From: an uncultured Flavobacteriales bacterium
GTDB lineage: Bacteria > Bacteroidota > Bacteroidia > Flavobacteriales > Crocinitomicaceae
Reading direction: 5' to 3'
DNA length: 5,071 nt
NCBI GenBank assembly: GCA_946478775.1
Contig: CAMLDR010000252.1
Location: 1-5,071, forward strand
Part shown: in pieces, positions 1 through 5,071 of the stretch
Position numbering within the stretch: position 1 is the stretch's first letter
Layout of the letters: every line of letters starts with the position of its first letter
Made by a program: the position numbers and the translations under genes
The notes under the pieces: model-generated
Told to the model about the DNA's origin: nothing
Seen by the model: only the letters and a program-made list of their open reading frames with translations
Databases searched by the model: none

Positions 1-274
1 GTTTGCTTGTGAAATTGTGGATTACACAGCAGAAATGCTGGGAATTGCTTTGGCTGATTTTGCAGCCTTTTCTAATCCGAAAGCATACATTCTTTTTGGA
101 GGACTGGCACAAAGCGGTGCTTATTTCTCTGAAAAAGTAAAGAAACACATGGAAGAAAACCTGCTTCAGATTTACCAGGGACATATTGAAATTCGAAATT
201 CGGCTCTTCACGATATGAATGCCGCTGTACTCGGTACGGCAGCTTCCATGTTCTGGAAAGCGATTAAAAAGTAA
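1..274 (+). CDS. ROK-family sugar kinase (glucokinase/hexokinase-like), C-terminal part only
   Basis: The reading frame is open from the left edge (first full codon at 2) to a TAA at 272-274, giving about 90 residues. These match the end of ROK kinases, cytoplasmic enzymes that phosphorylate hexoses (glucose, and in some members fructose, mannose or N-acetyl sugars) with ATP. Visible family marks are a helix with DYTAEMLGIALADF, the strand-turn AYILFGGLAQSG (the GG turn of the actin-like ATPase fold), a helix with KVKKHMEENLL, and the terminal DMNAAVLGTAA, equivalent to the usual 'AAxLGAA' ending. The ATP-binding DxGGT motif, the catalytic Asp and the zinc-binding CxCGxxGC motif would lie upstream, outside the window. 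A full ROK kinase is about 300 residues, so roughly two thirds is missing and the sugar specificity cannot be read. The stop lies 4 bases before the mannosidase start, so the two genes are probably one operon. A glucokinase-like role is the default; mannose phosphorylation is inferred from the neighbour only. Confidence 0.82.
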   Translation, partial: FACEIVDYTAEMLGIALADFAAFSNPKAYILFGGLAQSGAYFSEKVKKHMEENLLQIYQGHIEIRNSALHDMNAAVLGTAASMFWKAIKK

Positions 275-278
275 CGGC

Positions 279-3254
279 ATGAAAAATATTCTAATAGCAT
301 TTACCCTTATTTATTCTTCGACAGGTTTTTCTCAAATCCAGGAATTGAAAACCAATTCGGATGCCGCAAGAAATAAAGTTGTTCAGAATAAGCTGACCGA
401 TGCGAGACCAAATCCATCTCAATACGTCAATCCGTTTGTTGGGACAGGCGGTCACGGGCATACGTTTCCCGGGGCTGTGCTTCCTTTTGGAATGGTACAG
501 GTTGGTCCCGATACACGTTATGAAGGCTGGGACGGATGCGGAGGTTACCATTATTCGGATTCCGTGATTTACGGATTTAGCCACACACATTTGAGCGGAA
601 CAGGAATTCCGGATTACTCGGATATTCTATTCGTTCCGCAGCAGGGGAAATTGAATACCGTTCCGGGATACAAAAAAGCCGGCGGATTCGGGTCAGTGTT
701 TAAGCATTCGAAAGAAAAAGCCACTCCCGGATATTACCATGTGGAGATGGAGAACGGAATAACCGCAGACCTCACAGCCACCGAACGCTGTGCCGTACAT
801 CGGTACAAATTTTCTGCTCCAAAGGGAAAACGGTATATTATCATTGATTTGGGTTACCGGGATCGCGTTTTGGAAGTTTTTGCCAAAAAAACATCCCCAA
901 CTACCGCTGAGGGAAGACGCGTTTCCGAAGCCTGGGCAACGCATCAGCATGCGGCGTTTAGCTTACAGACTTCCATTCCGTTTACCAAAACCAAGTGGAT
1001 TGAGGATAAAGAGGAAGGAAACTATTTATTTGTGATGGAATTCCCGGAAGGAGTGAAGGAGATTTCTGTTTGGGTAGGTATTTCAGGAACGGATGAGGCC
1101 GGAGCAGCAGCAAACATGAAAGCAGAATTGTTCGGCTGGGACCATGATTTTGATTTTATACGCTCAGCTGCGACCGGAACGTGGGACATGCAGTTGGGGA
1201 AAATCCAGGTGAAATCCACTCAAAAGGAAGTGCTGGCGAATTTTTACACGGCACTTTACCATACATTTATTCATCCTTCTGTGTGGACAGATGTGGACGG
1301 AAGGTACCGGGACTTCAACGATCAGATCCAGAAATCCGACAGGTCTTTGTACTCAGTTTTTTCCCTTTGGGATACCTATCGCGGGGCAAATCCGCTGTAT
1401 ACCATTGTTCAGCCGGAAAGAGTATCCGATTTTGTAGCTTCTTTTTACCAGCAATATAAAAATACGGGCTTGCTTCCTGTTTGGACTTTATCCAATAACG
1501 AAACAGATTGTATGATCGGTTACCACTCGGTTTCTGTCATTACGGATGCGTATTTGAAAGGAATTCCGCTCGAAGACCCGGAAGGACTATTGGAAGCCAT
1601 GATCGCTTCCAGTACGGCAGACCAATTCGGGAAGAAACAATACGAAGAAAGCGGGTTTATTTCTGCCAATACACTCGCTGAATCGGTTTCAAGAACATTG
1701 GAATATGCTTACGACGATTGGTGTATCTCGAAATTTGCTGAGAAACTGGGCAAAGCGGATATCGCAAAAAAATACCAGATCCGATCTGCGAACTGGATGA
1801 ATTTAATGCATCCGGAAACACGCTTTTTCCAACCGAGAAAAGATGGGGTTTTCCTGCCTTTCTTCAAACCGAATGAAGTAAACCATCACTTTACGGAAGC
1901 AAACGGATGGCAGTATTCCTTAGCCGCTCCGCATCACATGCAGGCATTGATCGATATGCACGGTGGAAACGAAGGAATGGTCAATTTCCTGGATACGCTG
2001 TTTCTGGGGTCTTCATCCATGTCGGGACGTGAGCAGGCGGACATCACCGGTTTGATCGGACAATACGCACACGGGAACGAACCGTCGCATCACATGGCAT
2101 ATACTTATAATTATTGCGGTGCCCCGGAAAAAACGCAAATGCTGGTTGATACCATTCTGAAAACATTCTATACCAATCAGCCGGACGGTCTTTCCGGAAA
2201 TGAGGATTGTGGACAAATGTCGGCCTGGTATGTACTGAGTGCCATGGGCTTTTACCCGGTTTCACCGGGAAGTCCAACTTATGCGATCGGCCGTCCGATG
2301 ATGGACCAGGTAGTAATTCGTGGCGAAAAGACTGATTTTGAGATCAAGGTGTCTAATAATTCGGCACAGAATAAATATGTTCAATCGATTTCCTGGAATG
2401 GAAAGGCGTACCAAAAACTGTTCATCACGCATCAAATGATCAAAGACGGCGGTGTTTTGGAAATCGCCATGGGAGCAAAGCCGAATAAGCAGGTTGCAAA
2501 CTACGAACTGGACCTGAGACATGAAATCAATTCGGGTTTCGTTCCTGTTCCGTTTTTCACGACTTCTCAAACCATGTTTGAATCTACCATGGAAATCGGA
2601 ATCGATGTGCTCTTTTTTGAAAAAGGAAAAGTTTACTACAGCCTGGACGGAGAGAAATTCCAGCCATTCTATAAACAGGGAGGAAAGAACATTCAATTGA
2701 ATGAAACAACGACTGTTTATGCAAAAGTAGTGCGCGAAGACGGTTCGGAAAGTAAAGTGATCAAAGCATTGTTTACCAAATATGTGATAGACAAGAAAAT
2801 CACCCTGGAAACAGTATATGCCAATCAATACTCCGGTGGCGGTGCCCAGGCTTTGGTCGACGGTCAGCGTGGAACGGATGAATACCGCGGAACGGAATGG
2901 CAGGGAACTTTCGGGAAAGACGTTCAGGGCGTGATCGAATTGAATGAAGCAAGAGAAATTTCCATGGTTTATTTCTCATATTTGCAGGACCCAAAATCCT
3001 GGATTTTCCCTCCTAAGAGTATTAGTATTGAAGTGTCAACGGATGGAGTGAACTTCAAAAAGCTGGGCAAAGTACCCGGTTTGACCGTTAAAAAAGGAGA
3101 CGGACCGAAAAGAGGACAGATTGGGTATGAACTTGCCCCGACAACCTGTAAGTTTATCCGCTTCAACATTGAGAACTACGGCCCCTGCCCGGATTGGCAT
3201 TTGGGAAAAGGAAATCAAACCTGGCTGTTTTTGGATGAAATCACAGTGAACTAA
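279..3254 (+). CDS. Exported GH92 alpha-mannosidase with chitobiase-C-like and F5/8-type-C modules
   Basis: Predicted Ca2+-dependent inverting exo-alpha-mannosidase of family GH92, acting on alpha-mannosides of N-glycans or mannans in the periplasm or outside the cell. It has 991 residues. I chose the ATG at 279 because it is followed at once by a signal peptide (MKNILIAFTLIYSSTGFSQ, cleavage near residue 18); starting at 219 would bury that signal and overlap the kinase by 56 bases. There is no lipobox Cys. Residues 49-300 form the N-terminal beta-sandwich (YVNPFVGTGG at 49, CGGYHYSD at 87, GFSHTHLSGTG at 99). Residues ~305-740 form the (alpha/alpha)6 region with EANGWQY (Glu540), HGNEPSHH (598-605, Glu601), GNEDCGQMSAW (640-650) and GFYP. 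These hold the likely acid, base and calcium residues, but I cannot assign each role. Residues ~755-835 resemble the chitobiase/hexosaminidase C-terminal module (YYSLDG, NETTTVYAKV). Residues ~840-991 resemble an F5/8-type-C carbohydrate-binding fold. Typical GH92 proteins are about 720-780 residues, so the extra length is these two modules. Linkage specificity is not determined. The frame is intact. Confidence 0.95.
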   Translation: MKNILIAFTLIYSSTGFSQIQELKTNSDAARNKVVQNKLTDARPNPSQYVNPFVGTGGHGHTFPGAVLPFGMVQVGPDTRYEGWDGCGGYHYSDSVIYGFSHTHLSGTGIPDYSDILFVPQQGKLNTVPGYKKAGGFGSVFKHSKEKATPGYYHVEMENGITADLTATERCAVHRYKFSAPKGKRYIIIDLGYRDRVLEVFAKKTSPTTAEGRRVSEAWATHQHAAFSLQTSIPFTKTKWIEDKEEGNYLFVMEFPEGVKEISVWVGISGTDEAGAAANMKAELFGWDHDFDFIRSAATGTWDMQLGKIQVKSTQKEVLANFYTALYHTFIHPSVWTDVDGRYRDFNDQIQKSDRSLYSVFSLWDTYRGANPLYTIVQPERVSDFVASFYQQYKNTGLLPVWTLSNNETDCMIGYHSVSVITDAYLKGIPLEDPEGLLEAMIASSTADQFGKKQYEESGFISANTLAESVSRTLEYAYDDWCISKFAEKLGKADIAKKYQIRSANWMNLMHPETRFFQPRKDGVFLPFFKPNEVNHHFTEANGWQYSLAAPHHMQALIDMHGGNEGMVNFLDTLFLGSSSMSGREQADITGLIGQYAHGNEPSHHMAYTYNYCGAPEKTQMLVDTILKTFYTNQPDGLSGNEDCGQMSAWYVLSAMGFYPVSPGSPTYAIGRPMMDQVVIRGEKTDFEIKVSNNSAQNKYVQSISWNGKAYQKLFITHQMIKDGGVLEIAMGAKPNKQVANYELDLRHEINSGFVPVPFFTTSQTMFESTMEIGIDVLFFEKGKVYYSLDGEKFQPFYKQGGKNIQLNETTTVYAKVVREDGSESKVIKALFTKYVIDKKITLETVYANQYSGGGAQALVDGQRGTDEYRGTEWQGTFGKDVQGVIELNEAREISMVYFSYLQDPKSWIFPPKSISIEVSTDGVNFKKLGKVPGLTVKKGDGPKRGQIGYELAPTTCKFIRFNIENYGPCPDWHLGKGNQTWLFLDEITVN

Positions 3255-3353
3255 TTCAAAATTCAAAATGCAAAATTCAAAAGAGAAACAGGGTTTTTAA
3301 GTTTAAGAATTCAACTTCGGTTTTTTTGCATTTTGAATTCATCATTTTGAATT
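3253..3353. repeat. AT-rich intergenic inverted-repeat element made of aattcaaaa units
   Basis: Just after the mannosidase stop there are three direct copies of aattcaaaa (3253-3261, 3260-3268, 3274-3282). Two inverted copies, ttttgaatt, follow at 3331-3339 and 3345-3353. The longest arms are a perfect 16-base inverted pair: aattcaaaatgcaaaa at 3260-3275 and ttttgcattttgaatt at 3324-3339, separated by 48 bases. The stem would be almost all A-T. The interior contains a run of seven T (3321-3327) after cttcgg. It could be a dispersed REP/MITE-like repeat, a degenerate terminator for the kinase-mannosidase unit, or both. No coding potential is seen. The inverted symmetry is directly visible; the function is inference. 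Confidence 0.6.
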
Positions 3354-3391
3354 TAATACACGAACGGTCGATCAATCCTCTTAAAAGTTGT

Positions 3392-3399
3392 TAACTTTA
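3392..3399 (+). promoter_or_regulatory. Candidate Bacteroidota -7 box for the S46 peptidase gene
   Basis: The sequence taacttta matches the Bacteroidota primary-sigma -7 consensus TAnnTTTG at all but the last base. It lies 25 bases before the peptidase ATG, which would give a short leader starting near 3405. I do not see a clear TTG-type -33 element at the expected 19-21 base distance, so the call rests on one box and its position. The leader between it and the ATG is A-rich (aacaaaaccaaaga) with no Shine-Dalgarno sequence, as is usual in this phylum. The rest of the 170-base spacer upstream is the inverted-repeat element. Confidence 0.4.
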
Positions 3400-3424
3400 G
3401 CGCTCTTTTAAACAAAACCAAAGA

Positions 3425-5071
3425 ATGAAAAAAATAGTATTCGCCCTGGTCTTACTGACCTACACAATGGGCAACATTGCTCGTGCAGATGAGGGAATGT
3501 GGCTTCCGTTTTTAATTGGAAGAAACTACGAAGACATGAAAAAACATGGCTTGAAACTAACTCAGGAGCAAATTTATTCCATCAACAAATCTTCTTTGAA
3601 GGACGCAGTAATCTCATTTGGAGGTTTTTGTACCGGTGAGATCATCTCTAACCAGGGATTGATCCTGACAAACCACCACTGTGGTTACGATGCCATTGCT
3701 GGTGCTTCCACAAAAGACCACAACTACCTGGATAACGGTTTTTGGGCAAAGAATTTCAAGGAAGAAATCGCAGTGAAAGGATTAACGGCAACCTTCATGA
3801 TCAGCATGAAAGACGTTACTGCGGAAGTTGCAAAAGAATTGAATTCAAAAATGACTGCCGAAGAGCGTGCGAAAAAGATCAAAGAAGTAACAGATATTTT
3901 GATCAAAGACGCAACAGCAGGAACGCATTACGAAGCATTCGTTCGTGATTTCTACGATGGAAATGAGTTCTACTTATTCGTAAAAGAAACATTCAAAGAT
4001 GTGCGTTTGGTTGGAACACCTCCTCAGTCTGCCGGAAAATTCGGCGGGGATACGGACAACTGGGAATGGCCGCGTCATACGGCAGATTTCTCCATGTTCC
4101 GCGTATATGCAGGATCAGACAACAAACCGGCTGATTTCAGCGATGCAAATGTTCCGTTGAAACCAAAGCATTCTTTGCCGATCTCGTTGAAAGGGGTGAA
4201 ACAAGGTGATTATGCCATGATCATGGGATTCCCGGGAAGAACAAACCGCTACCTGACTTCTTACGGAGTGGAGCAGGCAATCTCTTTGGAACAGCCAAAA
4301 ATTGTGGATATCCGTGCGAAGAAACTGGAGATCATGAAAAAATACATGGATAAAGATGTAGAAGTTCGTCTACATTATTCATCCAAGTACGCACAGGTGG
4401 CTAACTACTGGAAATACTTTATCGGTCAGACAAAACAATTGAAAGGAAACGGTGTTGCTGACAAGAAAAGAAAAGTAGAGGAAGAGTTTACAAAATACGC
4501 TGCCGGAAAAGAAGAGTACAGCAATGTACTTTCCGATATCGAAGGGGCTTTCAAAGCAACAAACAGTGTGGTTTATATTAAAACGTACCAAAGTGAATTC
4601 GTTCGCCAGGTGGATATCAATTCCGTAGTGTATTTCTACAAATTGGCTGCTGATGCGAAGAAAGCCGGAAACGAGGAACGTTACAACATGATTTTGGACG
4701 CTGCGAAAGCAACGGCTGAAGAAATTTACGCAGAGCGTTCCATGGACATCGAATTGGAGACTTTGGAAGAAGTATTGAAAATGTACATCCGCGACGTTCC
4801 GATGGAACAGCAGGTTGGGATCACGAAATCAATCGGTGCGGACGGAGCAGATGCATTCATGAGCCGTGTGAAAACGAATTCCATCTTCGCATCCAAAGAG
4901 CGTTACGAGGAATTCATGAAGAACTTCGATTTGGAAAAAATGACTCAGGATCCTTTGTTTATTTTGATCAAGGATTTGGATAACGCATACCAGGCTGCAA
5001 TGGCACAGGATGCGGTAAAAACTGCAAACGCGAAATTAACTGTTGCAAACCGTGCGTTTGTAAAAGGAGTG
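3425..5071 (+). CDS. Family S46 dipeptidyl-peptidase (DPP7/DPP11 type), N-terminal 549 residues, cut by right edge
   Basis: Exported serine exopeptidase that removes dipeptides from peptide N-termini, normally in the periplasm, feeding amino-acid catabolism. The ATG at 3425 is followed by a signal peptide (MKKIVFALVLL...) with cleavage after ARA (residue 21), giving the family-typical mature start DEGMW. The chymotrypsin-like fold shows TNHHCGY at 82-88, with His85 the likely catalytic His. GGDTDNWEWPRHTADF spans 207-222: by alignment with the recalled DAP BII structure, Asn212 and Trp213 bind the substrate amino group and Asp221 is the catalytic Asp. Asn327 (in VANYWKYF) fits the third amino-binding residue, at the same numbering offset. 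Residues ~280-549 are the mostly helical regulatory insert. The frame stays open to the last base. The family's usual length is about 700-720 residues, so the catalytic Ser (near 650) and the S1 residue that separates DPP7 (Gly) from DPP11 (Arg, Asp/Glu-specific) are missing. Subtype therefore cannot be called. It is likely its own transcription unit. Confidence 0.95.
   Translation, partial: MKKIVFALVLLTYTMGNIARADEGMWLPFLIGRNYEDMKKHGLKLTQEQIYSINKSSLKDAVISFGGFCTGEIISNQGLILTNHHCGYDAIAGASTKDHNYLDNGFWAKNFKEEIAVKGLTATFMISMKDVTAEVAKELNSKMTAEERAKKIKEVTDILIKDATAGTHYEAFVRDFYDGNEFYLFVKETFKDVRLVGTPPQSAGKFGGDTDNWEWPRHTADFSMFRVYAGSDNKPADFSDANVPLKPKHSLPISLKGVKQGDYAMIMGFPGRTNRYLTSYGVEQAISLEQPKIVDIRAKKLEIMKKYMDKDVEVRLHYSSKYAQVANYWKYFIGQTKQLKGNGVADKKRKVEEEFTKYAAGKEEYSNVLSDIEGAFKATNSVVYIKTYQSEFVRQVDINSVVYFYKLAADAKKAGNEERYNMILDAAKATAEEIYAERSMDIELETLEEVLKMYIRDVPMEQQVGITKSIGADGADAFMSRVKTNSIFASKERYEEFMKNFDLEKMTQDPLFILIKDLDNAYQAAMAQDAVKTANAKLTVANRAFVKGV

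Noticed and set aside
219..278. Upstream in-frame ATG at 219 as the mannosidase start
   Set aside because: It would add 20 polar, basic residues before the signal peptide and overlap the kinase gene by 56 bases. The ATG at 279 gives a normal signal peptide and operon spacing.
2262..2828. 188-codon open frame on the - strand
   Set aside because: It lies wholly antisense to conserved GH92 and chitobiase-like coding sequence. Its translation is rich in Phe, His, Cys and Ile with no recognisable domain, as expected of a shadow frame.
3299..3327. Classical Rho-independent terminator (aagtt/aactt hairpin before a T7 run)
   Set aside because: The stem is only 5 mostly A-T pairs with a 9-base loop, and three bases (cgg) separate it from the T run. 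That is too weak to call on its own; the larger inverted repeat is reported instead.
3255..3424. Small RNA or small protein gene in the spacer
   Set aside because: I see no open frame of useful length, no tRNA-like fold and no GC-rich structured stretch. The repeat element and candidate promoter account for the visible structure.
3742..3948. 68-codon + strand frame within the peptidase gene
   Set aside because: It is out of frame with the clearly conserved S46 protein and has a low-complexity Arg/Asn/Ser-rich translation with no start signal.

Overview
The window looks like chromosomal DNA of a Bacteroidota bacterium, most likely from the Flavobacteriales side. The signs are a family S46 dipeptidyl-peptidase (a family common in this phylum), a GH92 mannosidase with C-terminal accessory modules, A-rich start regions without a Shine-Dalgarno sequence, and a TAnnTTTG-like -7 box. 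Assignment below phylum is inference. The sequence is moderately AT-rich, and all three genes lie on the + strand.

Layout: (1) Positions 1-274 hold the last ~90 codons of a ROK-family sugar kinase, cut by the left edge. (2) Four bases later, 279-3254 encodes a complete exported GH92 alpha-mannosidase of 991 residues. It has a signal peptide, the GH92 beta-sandwich and (alpha/alpha)6 catalytic region, a chitobiase-C-terminal-like module and an F5/8-type-C (discoidin-like) module. (3) Positions 3255-3424 are a 170-base AT-rich spacer with an inverted-repeat element built from copies of aattcaaaa, followed by a probable promoter. (4) Positions 3425-5071 encode the first 549 residues of an exported S46 dipeptidyl-peptidase (DPP7/DPP11 type). 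It runs off the right edge before the catalytic serine.

The kinase and mannosidase are almost certainly co-transcribed. A plausible joint role is glycan scavenging: the mannosidase trims alpha-mannosides outside the cytoplasm, and the kinase phosphorylates hexose after uptake. The peptidase is probably a separate unit with its own promoter, and its codon use suggests higher expression. The overall picture is of a bacterium that degrades glycoprotein or polysaccharide and peptides outside the cytoplasm.

I found no mobile element, CRISPR array, RNA gene or defence system, and I see no convincing undescribed system. The items most worth a second look are the spacer repeat element and the accessory-domain architecture of the mannosidase.
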